DNA of 64,000 nt from assembly GCA_029834535.1 (NCBI GenBank), contig JAQMWT010000531.1, positions 354,341-418,340 on the forward strand, given 5' to 3'. The notes under the pieces are model-generated. The model searched no databases and was not told where the DNA came from. It saw nothing but the letters and a program-made list of their open reading frames with translations. The translations under genes were made by a program, and so were the position numbers. This document shows, piece by piece, positions 39,066 through 49,439 of this stretch. The stretch comes from Chrysophaeum taylorii (Eukaryota; Sar; Pelagophyceae; Pelagomonadales; Pelagomonadaceae). How positions within the stretch are numbered: position 1 is the stretch's first letter; every line of letters begins with the position of its first letter.

Positions 39066-39782
39066 TTAGCCGAAGGAGAGAGGTATTTTGGCGGTGTTGG
39101 TACCAGTGATCAAAAGATCGTCGACAGAGACGGATAGAAGAGCCCATCTGTTGATAGATCGATCCCAACTTATGTAGAGACAAGTGTCGACTTGCGAGCT
39201 TTCGAACTCATGTTGCCGAAGGAACGAGTCAAGCTTGATGTTCCACAACAAAGCCGACTGTTTGAGACCATAGAGTACCTCGACGAGTCGCAGAGCTAGC
39301 TTGGACTCCGGGTGGTTCTTCTGTATCTGCTGAATGAGGTTCTGCGAGACACGAATACCACGAGGCAAATCGATCCATACCGGGCGATCAAGCGCCGATT
39401 GGATGAAGGCCTGTGGGATGTCCGCGTGCGCGACGGGGAGCTTGTGCTTCACGGCGATGGCGAGCAATAACCGGTTGGTGGCGAGCATCGCGGTCGGTGA
39501 AGAGGTGGCATAGAAATCAATGCTGACGCGTGCCAAGAAACCTCGGGCAACTAGGCGAGCCTTATATCGGTCCGGAGTGCCGTCAGCAAAATACTTGATC
39601 TTTAGCACGAGTTTCGTCGATATTGACGAACGATCCGGCGGCAATGGCTCCAGCTTGAAGACGCCATTAGAGAGAGCATAATCCCTCAATCTCCTTCCGA
39701 ATTGAAGCGATGTGCTTGAGCTTATCTCCCTCGCTGAGGCCCTTGAGTTCGACAATTTTCTCAAGCTCATAGACAATGTCAT
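39066..39782 (-). pseudogene. Copia reverse transcriptase (RVT_2) core
   Basis: Clear RVT_2 motifs: YKARLVARGFLARVSIDFY, TSSPTAMLATNRLLLAIAV, LPVAHADIPQAFIQSALDRP (first catalytic Asp), LVEVLYGLKQSALLWNIKLD and LLSVSVDDLLITG (the YVDD-type box, here SVDD). The frame differs from the segments on each side, so at least two frameshifts separate it from its neighbours. It belongs to the minus-strand element spanning about 38.6-47.4 kb. Confidence 0.92.
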
Positions 39783-41400
39783 CAGCAGTCACGAGCTGTA
39801 ACACCACGTGATCAATGTGCTGCAAGTTATAGTCCATGACTTCTTGGAGAATGTCTTGGTTCGGGTCACTTTGACTTAGAAAAAGGTGACCGAGTTCGCC
39901 AGTGTCGTGCATGAAAGCATGTCTATCACGAGAAGCTATGTGGTAGTGCTGGTGCGCAGAGATGTCCGATAACAGGGAGGAACTCATACAACAGAATTCT
40001 TGGTTCCATTGTCGCACATAGTACTCTGCCAGTGACAAATCGTCATGGCACATGTTGTTCTCGAGGACAGAGCTATCGTTATCCAGATGATCAACTAGAA
40101 CAGACGAATGATATGGCTTCTTTGGGAAGTCGACATGCAAATGTTCTGCGTCTGTTTCCCTCTGCAGATCCAGCGCGCTGCCACCTAATATGCCGTAATC
40201 TTGGGTAGTGTGCGCGAGGATGCATCCTATCGGTACATCGTCTGGTGGCTTAGCGTGTCTCCTGTTCAATCCGGACGCGAGGCTGGCGGCATGGCCTTGA
40301 TGCAAAGCGCTGACGCCGATAAGGAACATCAATGTGCTGGACATGTTGGTTGTGGCGCGTGCCGTGGGCTGATCCTGTTGGTACATCCAGTTGCGACCAT
40401 ACTCTGAGGCGAAAATGCGTCTGGTGAACAGTTGCCCATAGTCAACACGATTTACGATGTAGAGTTGGTCTTTAGGAATGCGGAAACCGCGGTCGTCCTT
40501 GAGATCTGCCTTGAGTTCGTCACTCTGGTTGCGATGAACAATGACTGGGGTGAAACCTGAGTCGTCGAGAACAACCTGTAATCGGTCGTGTCGCTTTGGC
40601 ATTGGGATGCTGCCGTCCGATGGAGGAGGCCTGTTGAGGAACGAAAAGTCCTGTTCAGGTGGCTCGTCACTGTCTGGGCTTGGACGGTTGGCAGGGTTTT
40701 GATCCGAATCCGCATCCTTATCGTCAGGTTTGTCGTCGTGATCATGATTGGGAGTCTCACCCTCATTTGGTGATTCCTGCCTAAGTTCCGGCATCGGCTG
40801 GTTGCTGATGGCTGGAAGCGGGGTATCTTGCCGTGAGTTTGTTGGAGACTGTACCTGTGCTTTAATGAGCTCAATTTCCTTGTTGCGATTAACAGGCGAG
40901 TCTGCGTCGACGTGGAAGTCGTTTGACGTGACGATTTTTCCTTACTTCCCTTGTTGTACAAGCAAGATGGAGCTGTGGACATCGCGGATAAATCTGTCAG
41001 TGCCCGGGAGGTCAGGCAGATAAATGTTGCTGTGGAAGTAGGGGGCCGAGACGTTGGAGGGCTCCATTTTCTGGCTTTGCGGGTACACGAAAGTGACTGG
41101 TTCGCCAAATGGGAGGAGCCAAGAGTGGTGCCTTTGACGACATGATGCGCCTAGGGACGGTGCAAGACATGTGGGTGCGTGAAGGCAGCCCATTGGAGTG
41201 TTGGTTGTCGGCTTGGATCTTGTGCAGCAGAGTAAACGGGTGGTAATACTCGGCGCTAATAGGCTTCCCTTCGATGCGAACGTGGCGCAGATTGCAGATT
41301 CAGAAGGCGAATGACGGTACCACGGGTGTTTTTTTGATGATGTTTTCCGCCAAATTCCGCTGGTGTAGGTGGCGACCAATGATTTGAAACTGGATGCCAA
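39667..41400 (-). pseudogene. Copia pol linker between integrase and reverse transcriptase
   Basis: Two segments in the same frame (40942-41400 and 39667-40794) are separated by stops. They read as a hydrophilic, Pro/Asp-rich linker (ETPNHDHDDKPDDKDADSD, NRPSPDSDEPPEQDFSFLNR) and then a longer helical part ending EKIVELKGLSEGDKLKHIAS. That last part is the copia pattern just before RT. No catalytic motif is expected here. Confidence 0.7.
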
Positions 41401-42601
41401 GCTGCACTTTGAGCGGGTGAAAAGCTTCGGAGCGGAATGTCGAGAATGCGTCCGATGACATCATCTTCACATGTACATCGAATTCGACGTTTGCGACGTT
41501 GACCACGTAGAGGATTCCTGCAAGAACGTCTCGTGCGTCCAGTTTCCGCAGGAAGTACACCCATTTGAGAGCCGATATTACACATACAAAGTGCATGATA
41601 TAACGAAATCCACCATAGCATTTACTGATGCTCGGGCAGGGCACATCCATATGAAGATGTTGACCAGGGGCATAGGCCGGTTCGTCATGCGACCATGAAG
41701 CGCTCTTGTGGCTGAAACCGACGTGTGACTGGCAGCGCTTGCAGTCGGTGCAGTCCTGTAGACACCAGTCATAACCTGAGTGGAGGTTAGTGACATTAGC
41801 TGCGATCGTGCGGCGAAGAACCTCGGGCTGCTGGTGGTGAATGAGGTGCCAGCGGGTGACCAGGAGCACTCTTTGAGCGTGCTGAATGGTGCCAGGCTTG
41901 TGAAAAGGAGGCAGCGCAGCAGACGACGTGCTCGGGGGGTTGGTTCGTTTGTCAACTCTGATCTTTGCAACGGTGGCTTGGGCAAGCAACGTTTCGAGGT
42001 TTGTCGAATTGGGTGACTTGCGAATCGCAGCATGGTGAGCATCTGCAACAGCACTGAAAAGTGAAGTGAGGTGGAGGTCGTCGACTGCTAGAAGGCCGCC
42101 GGAGACGATTGAGAAGAACTCCGTGATCTGACAAATGTCTCCTGGGCTAGGAATGCCATTGCGTAGTGCGTCCCATTCGATGTGAAGATTCACATGGTGA
42201 TGCGATTCGTGATGTGCCAGAACAGCTCTGAACTTTGCCTGTCGCATGTTGTGTGGGACAGCGTTGGCCAGTGCCTTGAACGCGAAGAACGGCGGGTGCT
42301 TGCGGAACAAGCGGAGAAGCTCTGGGTCCGAATGGTGTCCAAATTTTGCGATTTCGTTGAGAGTCTCGTATCGGATGCGATCGGGGGAGACCAGCAGGAG
42401 TGCGTTGGAGTAACTCGTGTTGGTGGGGTACGAGCCAGTGACCGAGTAGCACTTGTTGCTTTTCTGGAGCGTTTCGCCGATGTGGACGACATAGTCCGCG
42501 TAAGTGGGACGTGCTTCGGACATTATGAGTCCCGTGGGGTCATCGAGAGTGATTCGCCCTCGTGAATCGATCGCGGCACAGCCGGGGCGTGAGCGATTCA
42601 T
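41300..42601 (-). pseudogene. Copia integrase
   Basis: 434 codons, open. The zinc-binding HHCC region is RWHLIHHQQPEVLRRTIAAN then CLQDCTDCKRCQSH. The rve core has QHLHMDVPCP (Asp 1), VHVKMMSSDAFSTF (Asp 2) and RNLAENIIKK (Glu), so the DDE triad is in place. About 200 residues precede the zinc region (ALLLVSPDRIRYETL, NAVPHNMRQAKFR), longer than in common copia integrases. The ATG at 42601 overlaps a TGA in another frame (ATGA). The frame also continues upstream through one TAG at 42647 into the methyltransferase-bearing frame. Confidence 0.88.
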
Positions 42602-42649
42602 GTAGTGGACCCACGTGGAGGGACGCGAGCAGCCGTGCGCGGCAGCCTA

Positions 42650-44267
42650 GGAGGTGGTGAAGGCCACGACCAAAAAAGCGGTACCCTTGGGGACAGATGG
42701 GGAGAAGGCGTGTTGCGGCGAGAAAGCGGCGGTTTGGTGGGCGCAATCCAGGATCTGGGGGGGGTGCGAATTGAGCGTGACCGAGGCGCGCGTGAAGTAA
42801 CCACATGCAAGGGCGGTGGCAGCGGTGCCGGGGACGAGTCCATCCAGCTGGTAGATGCACATGTTGACTCGAAAGCGTGGAAGCAGCGAAGCGTATTCCA
42901 GGAGGCGAGAGTGGGGTGTTGCCGCAAGTGGTTGTACAGAAGTGTGAATACCAGGCGCGAGGTGGAAGTCATAGAGGCATAGGGAATGCCGTCTGCATCC
43001 AGTCCAAGATCCATGAAGGGCTGCTTGAGACATGCGAGCATTTGGCAGATGCGTGCATTCTCGGAAATCGACAGTTGAGTTGCATTGTCGGGTGTGTACG
43101 AGCCGGGCGGGCCGGTTGGCAGCCGGAACGTTCGCAGTGGGACGGGGTATGGCCGGGGGGCGAAGACGGAAGGTTATCGACGAGTTGGTTCTCAGTCACA
43201 TCGCGGTCTCCTCGTCGCATGGCGACAAGCTTGATGGTCACTCTCCGCCGACCGACCTTTCGGCGCTCCTCGTCTACAGGCCCGTGATTCCGGACTGGCT
43301 CCTGTCGGTCCGGCCTGGCTCCCATGCTCGGGAGAGGTCTGAAGTTAGTTAGTTAGTTAGTGTGTACGAGAAGATAGCCTTGTGGTGATAGTAAGTAGTC
43401 CAAGGTTGAGCGAGTCACAGTGCCGCGAAGGGCGGGGGCGTGTATCCAGAGATCTTCTGGGATGGTGTGACTAGGGTCCAAGAAGGGAACCATGCTCGGT
43501 GGGGATGTCAACCAGGAGGAGGCGGTTTTCTCGAGATTGTAGCCATCTAGCGGGTGCCGAGCGAAGACAGCGAAATAGCGGTGCTTGCTTATGGCGTCGC
43601 CGAAGGCTGAGGCGTTGTAGACACCGGAGTGTCGGAAGTAGCCCATACTTTGATAGCATCTGGCAAGTTGCGTGTACTCGCGGTGAGTTTTCGGGTTTGG
43701 TGGAACGTTCTCGACAATAGTGAATGTCGGGAGCGTGCAACGAACAAAGCGGACTTGTTCTTTAACAAAAAGATCGGCAGTCGCTGGAGTTGCATAGCCA
43801 TCATATTCCTTCATTACGCTGAGGTGTTGACAGGCCAGGGTGAAGACGGCCATGTCAAGTCGAGGCAGTCGTAGTTTGCCAGTTTGAAGGGCGGCAGTAA
43901 GTTGCCTGTGATCCCTGTGATGCTGAGCATCTGGTAACAAATGTTGCGCGCGGGCGTGCATGGTGGGGTTAATTTCACAGGTGACAACGACAGTAATGCG
44001 TTTGTCGAAGCGTTTTCGAAATGAAGAGAAGCCTTCTTGATGAAGTCCACCTGCGATAATGGCAGTGTGCAGCGGAGGAGGCTGTGTAAACACAGAGATG
44101 TCCGCGGTGCTAGTGAGCGCATATTCTAAATAGGGGCTTGGCAGTTTGAAAGATTCCGTCAGAAAAGCAGAATGGGGTTGCAATTTGGCAAAATCGAGAA
44201 AATGCGACTGGGAGCGGGTTTTTGCGACTCTTTGCGTAATGTTTGCGATTTCATCCTGGAGTGACAT
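42650..44267 (-). pseudogene. Cytosine-5 DNA methyltransferase domain within the copia element (interrupted by a retroposon)
   Basis: Frame 43353-44294, first ATG at 44267 (MSLQDEIANI). C5-methyltransferase motifs appear in order. Motif I/II-like is AIIAGGLHQEGF...VVVTCEINPTMHARAQHLL (GG..xGF then CEI). Motif IV is LDMAVFTLACQHLS, with the catalytic Cys where the family has PCQxFS. Motif VI is FTIVENVPPN. Motif VIII-like is YNASAFGDAISKHRYFAVFAR. After subtracting the 257-bp retroposon and one 11-bp duplication, the frame continues in phase to 42650 (REC, LPRFRVNMCIYQLDG, CAHQTAAFSPQH). It then meets a TAG before the integrase. The enzyme would methylate cytosine in DNA. It is broken here, so inactive as it stands. 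Confidence 0.72.
43103..43359 (+). mobile_element. SINE-like retroposon inserted in the copia element, with 11-bp target-site duplication
   Basis: Flanked by GTGTGTACGAG at 43092-43102 and again at 43360-43370. It begins CCGGGCGGGCCGGTTGGCAG and ends GGTCTGAAGTTAGTTAGTTA, a (GTTA)n tail. Related copies lie at 30472-30518, 35248-35545 and 38088-38165. It has no coding capacity. It is younger than the host copia element because it interrupts its frame. Confidence 0.9.
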
Positions 44268-44377
44268 GTCGCGGCCGGCATGGAAGCTGACCACAATGGC
44301 GAATGCATGCTTTGGGTGAGATGGGAGTGACAGGAGGCCGTTAGTCTGTCAATGAGCGATAACTACAGCAGTGGTTT

Positions 44378-45273
44378 TTAAGAGTGTTTGTAGTCACGAG
44401 GGTCTGAAGTGGAGATTTTCAAAAGTTCATACAAAAATCGCTTGTACGGCAGCGGCGGGTCCGTTGCCTGAACATTGAGAGCTTTTAACTGGGATGTCGC
44501 TATAAACTGCAAACCTGGTCGGAAATGCGGGACGACTAGGAAAACTAAGTATAATGCGTAGCCAGTAGAGCCTTTTATGTTATGTGAGGAGAGACCTGCA
44601 GCTTTCAGATATAGTGGCTTTATACCTATGAAGTTGCTGGTGAGAGTGCCTCTTCCCATGCGGATGGTATGCTCGGGAATCCCGCGAATGGATTCTTGAA
44701 CAGAATTGGTTGTGGTGCGAGTAAAACAAAAGGAAGCACCGCCGTCGAGCAGAGAAAATTCGGTGCCGGGGCCGGGACCGTTGCACCCGTGCAGGGAGTT
44801 CGTCTTTTTTGAAGGTTTTCCTGCGGTGTATGCTGCGCACAAGAAATCGGCGACTGGTTTGGAAATTTTCGATGATGTGGGGGAATTTGTCATCTCGAGG
44901 CTGGGTGCCTGATTAATGTTGTTTGGTTGGCGGCACAGGCGTCGTCGGCAACCGTTAGCGAAAAGGCCGGCTCTGTTGAAGTGCACGTATGTGGTCCTGG
45001 TGGCGTTGTACATTCTTCGATGGAGTCTTCTTGATCTGCGGTTTCGGGAACTTGATCATCGTCGTATAAGCCGAGGTGACCTTGGTCATCATATAAACCG
45101 AGTTGACCTTGGTTATCGTATGAGGAGCCGTCGTCGATAGCGCCCTCATCAGCTTGATCATCCGGCGGTTGGTCGGAGGAGTGGAGCTGAAGAAAGTCGG
45201 CGGTATCAGTATCAGCCTCAGATAGGAGTATCTCGTCAAAGATGGTGGTGATGAGGTTGATGAGCATGTTCAT
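44378..45273 (-). pseudogene. Copia aspartic protease region
   Basis: The later frame (44378-45013) contains GTEFSLLDGGASFCFTRTTT, matching the retropepsin active site of copia elements (LLDSGAS, here DGGAS). LHGCNGPGPG precedes it. The earlier frame (44890-45273) is an acidic linker with repeated LGLYDDQGHLGLYDDD. The two frames overlap by about 120 bp and are separated by a frameshift. The protease lies directly upstream of the methyltransferase domain. Confidence 0.75.
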
Positions 45274-45611
45274 GCGGTCAGAGTTGGAGGTGTTTTGCCG
45301 GGCAGCTTGACTGAGGTTACGGATGGTTTGGAGTTTACGGCGAACATCACGTAGGGGAACTTTGAGCCGTTGGTCAGGAGTGGGTGGCTTGGGAGGGTGC
45401 GTTTGTGTGGGAAAGGTGACCTTGCGGAGGTGCGGGTGTTCGCGTTTGTCAGAGGTGACAGGAGGAGCGCGAGGAATCGGTTTATGCTTAGTGGGGGTGA
45501 CCGGGGTGTGCTTGGGCTTGGGACTGTCATTGATGTCGTAGTAGGACGGTGAACGAGGATTCGGGGGCTTTTTGGTTTTCTTAGGGTGGCGGGTGAGTTG
45601 TTTCTTGCGTT

Positions 45612-47122
45612 AAGCGTGGAGATTTTGGATGAGTGCGTTATCATCTTCTAGATCAAGATTGGCTTCCGTGATAAAGGCGTCGACAAGGTCGGCGTCGTCA
45701 GGAGGTGCGTCGTCTGGATCAGGAGGTATCTCGTCTTCGGGATGAGAAGCGTCGTCGTCATCTTCGGTGAGGTGGAAACCCAGGCGACGTGAGCGGAGGC
45801 GTGGGTTGTCTTTGTCCTTGGTCGGCAGACGACCGAAGTCGGTGACAAAGCGGAGAGGCTTGCAGTTTAGGGTGTGGTGGGGCTTGAGGTGAGCCCAGAA
45901 GTTGCGTTCAAAGGTTGATATGGCTGTGATGCGCGCGATAAGCTTGGGCAGATGATAGATCGCAGCCTTATCTTCGTCGAGGAGCTGAGAGTCGTTCGGG
46001 GTACGAAGACAATTGGCGAGACGGGCGAAGGCTTTAATGTGAGTTGGGGCGCGGGAGTCAAGTAAACTTGGGGTATACTTGAAACGAAGTATTTTGTAGG
46101 TTTCGTCTTTGATCGTGTTGTCGGCGAGTGGGAGAGAAGGATCGTGGGTGATTTGAAGTAATTGCTGTTGGACGTGGCGCGTATAATCGATATAGTGCGC
46201 TGGTTTGTGGATCTCCGGGTTGAACGGTGTCTCCAGAAACGAATTGAAGACATAGCGAGCATGATGGACATGGTTCTGGCCCGTGTGCTTATCAAGAGCG
46301 ATGCGAATTTGGTGTACAAATTCGAGTCCTATGGGGTGTGAGGATCCGAGTTTGTCGATTTCGTCGTATGCGGGGTGCTTGACTGAGTCGCGACCGGCGT
46401 GCAGAAAACGGCGAAATAGAGGGTGGACAGTCTCGCGGAGGTAGACTATGAAGTCAGCTTCTTTATCTTTGAGGTGGGGTTGCGTGATAGGATAGAGCTT
46501 TCCTTTCGACGAATCGGTGGTATCTTTATCTTTTGCTTGTAGTTCTTGGAGTTTGGGCTAATCGATATTGTCGAGGAAGTCTTTGCCGACCTTGCGGTAG
46601 ACGCCCTGGTAATAGACTAAGCGTAATTGGAAATCTTGGTTGTTGCCAGCAGTGGCATGGTGTTCGGGTTTTTGTCGTATTCATCCACGCAGTGGCCAAG
46701 GAGAGCGTCTGCCAGATCGTTAGATCCGCGTATGACGCATTCCCACGTATAGAAGCCAAGGAGGAAGTATTACGTAATGCCAGTCTCGGGCATGAGATGT
46801 TCGGTGAACAACTGCATGACGTGGTAAGAGAGCATTTGGGGGGTGACTTGAGCGCCGTCCATGGACTTGAGAACAGAGCTAAGGGGGTCAGAGAAGGTGG
46901 TGGCCTTGCTCTTCGGGGCTTGTGGAGCCGTAGGGGGGGGGCGGTCGCTGCTGCGACGGCTGGTGGTAGGGTGTTTTGGTTTCGCTGCATCTGGGCGGTA
47001 AACGCGTTGAATTGTGCAGTGAATTCTGCCCTTAGGCGATCTTTTTGGTTTTTCATTGCTTGGTCATGTTGGGTCTTCAGATTGGCCATCTCTTGTCGTA
47101 GGTCTTGATTGCTTCCTGGCAT
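45612..47122 (-). pseudogene. Copia Gag region
   Basis: The ATG at 47122 opens MPGSNQDLRQEMANLKTQHD, a coiled-coil Gag start. A run of eight G at about 46936-46943 coincides with the first loss of frame. The rest of Gag can be read in another frame between about 46330 and 45612: HTGQNHVHHARYVFNSFLE, HIKAFARLANCLRTPND and an acidic end FHLTEDDDDASHPEDE. No CCHC zinc knuckle was seen. Position just inside the right LTR-like repeat fits Gag. Confidence 0.65.
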
Positions 47123-47207
47123 CTTAATTTTGGTTCAGGAACGCCAGAGAGCGGAACTCAACTGGAAATCCTGTACTCTACCGAGACCGGACTGGTGCCC
47201 TTATACC

Positions 47208-47371
47208 TAGAGAACAGTAATTTCTACTGTGTTGCGCTTCGGTAGAGTGAGAGCAGTGGTAGGCTGCCCTTGCCCTGTTTCTAACAACGAGTACAGCACG
47301 GTGTTGATAACACAGCGATGTGTTCTGAATTAAGCGTGATATAAGAAGGTGCTAACCCTAGGAGTATAGTG
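47208..47371 (-). repeat. LTR-like repeat X, minus orientation (right copy, 5' side of element)
   Basis: 164 bp whose reverse complement matches 37788-37951 at about 97 percent. It lies 86 bp upstream of the Gag ATG in the element's own sense, as expected for a 5' LTR. TG...CA ends are not obvious. The following segment (AGGTATAAGGGCACCAG) is not an obvious primer-binding site. Confidence 0.85.
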
Positions 47372-47657
47372 AGGGTATACTAGCCCTAAATGGAATTTCC
47401 GATCTCTAATGTGTGTGCAGAGAGCCCAAAGCGGAGAGGAGTAGAGGGAGGAAGGACGTGGGGCACGGGAGGGTTTAGGAGCAAACTCAAAGTTTAGCGA
47501 ACGTGCGCTGATCAAAGCTGCTTAGATTGGCGGGGGGGAGAGCGTCGAGCTGCACTGAGAGTGGGCGGGCGGCAAGGCGTTAGCCTAACCGTCCGGGCGC
47601 CGCCAGGGACCACGCGGCGGCCGAGCGGGAGGGTTAGGGTAACAATAAAGTGGGCCG

Positions 47658-48094
47658 ATGAAGCCGCCGCGATTTCGAGTTTCCAGGGTGAGTGCAGTCT
47701 CTTCAGATTCCGCCGGGACACCGCCCAAACCAGACGATCCTCGTGCAAAGCGCGTTCATGCTCCTGCCCGGCGCCCTCCTCTACGCCATCATGAAGTCGG
47801 TGCCGCCGTCCTCGTCGTACTTGGTGACTCTCCCCTACCAGGCCTCGCCAGCGGTCGCCGGAGGAGCTCCGTGCGGACCTCGAAGAGAAATACGCTCCGC
47901 AGATCAAGGCATCCAAGGCGCAGCGAGACGCGATGCAACAATTCTTCACAAACCTCAAGCAAGGCCAGCGCGGCACTGTTGCCGACGCCGACCAGGAGCG
48001 AAAGATGCAGGGGCTCCTCACGCACGGCAAGAGCCACGTCGTTCGACATTATGCCTACGAAAATCCGGCAGACAAGAAAGAAGACGGGAGCTAG
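47658..48094 (+). CDS. Small single-TM protein, three exons, unknown function
   Basis: Exons 47658-47687, 47734-47799 and 47852-48094 are all in phase 0 (30, 66 and 243 nt). Introns are 46 nt (GGGTGAGTG...AACCAG) and 52 nt (GGTGCCG...GCCAG). The product is 112 residues: basic start MKPPRFRVSRTILVQS, one hydrophobic segment AFMLLPGALLYAIMKS, then a hydrophilic helical tail (SPEELRADLEEKYAPQIKAS, AMQQFFTNLKQG, HVVRHYAYENPADKK). The size and layout suit a small mitochondrial or ER membrane protein. Family not recognised. It lies about 290 bp from the copia terminal repeat. Confidence 0.65.
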
Positions 48095-48181
48095 CACGCT
48101 ATTATATCATATACAATGGATGATTTGTTTTATTATTCGAGCCGCGCTGACCGTATTTTAGTCAGTCAGTCAATCAATCAC

Positions 48182-48820
48182 TCACACAAACGCGAGATTG
48201 CGCTCGAGCATGATGCGAGCGCCGTCGGGGCTGACCGGCTCAACCTCCTGGTACGCGCCGTCGCGTTTTACATCAAAGGCGAATTCGAAGGAGGCCAGGT
48301 CGTCGTCCATGACAAACAAGGTGGCCCGGGCGTAAAGGACGAAGTCCTCGCCCGTCCGACGGATGAGGCCGTCGTCGCACGCCGATCCGACGGCGAAGAT
48401 GCCGCGGGCGTACAAGTTGTCCTGGAGCGGGGTGGCGAGCGGGAGACTCACGAGGGCCTGCTCGCCCGTCGATTTGCGGAGAATGTGCAAGTTGACGCAG
48501 GACAGAGGCAGTTCGCCGACGCACCACTGCGACAAAATCGTCGACGTCGGCGCAGTTGATCGGCGCTCGTAGATCACAGTGCGTCCAGTTTCCAAGGTCG
48601 TCACGGAAAAGGCCACCGCACTCGAGTCGGCCGGGGCTGCCGCTCTCAGGGGGGTGTCGACGCGCGCGTGAAAGTCGACCGCGAACTCGTAGTCGGGGAA
48701 CGACTCGGCTCGGGACAAGAAAAGGTCGTCGGTTGCGGAGATGTAATCGTCGTAGGCCCCCGAGACCGTCTCGGTGTCAGTACGTGGTCGCGCGGCGTTT
48801 GCACGCGGCTCGGAAGTCGA
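48182..48820 (-). CDS. Partial gene or exon, unknown function
   Basis: An open frame encodes SEPRANAARPRTDTETVSGA, YDDYISATDDLFLSRAESF, DYEFAVDFHARVDTPL, then a Cys-bearing middle (WCVGELPLSCVNLHILRKS). It ends in beta-rich sequence (DFVLYARATLFVMDDDLASF, ARIMLERNLAFV). No ATG opens the frame; a stop lies at about 48821. Either an upstream exon exists or the 5' end was lost, since the DNA beyond reads as coding on the other strand. No TM or signal. Family not recognised. Confidence 0.5.
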   Translation of the reverse strand, partial: STSEPRANAARPRTDTETVSGAYDDYISATDDLFLSRAESFPDYEFAVDFHARVDTPLRAAAPADSSAVAFSVTTLETGRTVIYERRSTAPTSTILSQWCVGELPLSCVNLHILRKSTGEQALVSLPLATPLQDNLYARGIFAVGSACDDGLIRRTGEDFVLYARATLFVMDDDLASFEFAFDVKRDGAYQEVEPVSPDGARIMLERNLAFV

Positions 48821-49210
48821 CTACGAACGATTCTTGGACCTCCATGGCTGGAAACGACAGCACACATGCGCAGAGCGCATCGCTGCGCGAACCTGGGTGG
48901 CAAGCGGCTGCGCCAACTTCACAGAGGCAAAGGCGGCCCAAACTCGCTGCATCTACCGTGAGTGGGGGATCGCCAACGCATTAGGCCGGGCTCGCTGTGC
49001 CCTCACCGCCCTCACCCATGTCGCCGCCTCGGGGAACCCCACCCAGGCCGCCCGATCCCAGCAGGACGTCACCCTTCGTCGCACATACGTCCGGCGGCAG
49101 CATGCGTACGACCTACGGCGGGGCCCGTCCTCTCTTCGCCTGCCCCACGACTCGGCGATGACCCCGACTAGGTCCCGCGTACTTATCTCCGCCCGTCAGG
49201 CACATCCCTC
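48774..49210 (+). other. Coding-like segment, unassigned
   Basis: The plus-strand frame gives GSEVDYERFLDLHGWKRQHT, CAERIAARTWVASGCANFTE, AKAAQTRCIYREWGIANALG and RRQHAYDLRRGPSS. It looks like protein but has no recognised family and no clear start or end. It abuts the minus-strand partial gene at about 48.8 kb, so an insertion or rearrangement junction is possible. Confidence 0.3.
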
Positions 49211-49439
49211 CTGCCCCACAAACCCACCCACATCCTTCATGGTGTGCACACAAGTGGTAAGGAAGAAAACTTAAGTGATAAGGAAGAAATCTGAAGGGTA
49301 AGGGATTAAAATATAGGTTGAAGGGTCTGTGGTGATTTTTGATTTTCGCATGTGGCGCTTGGTTGCGCGTTGCTGAGGAGCCGAAGAGCGCGATAGCAGG
49401 TCGGCTGCGCATGTACTGGAAGCGGTTCTGGACACTCCT

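Noticed and set aside
37788-47371. A DIRS-type tyrosine-recombinase element, suggested by the inverted termini
   Set aside because: The internal domains are copia-like (DDE integrase, RVT_2, copia RNase H) and no tyrosine recombinase was seen.
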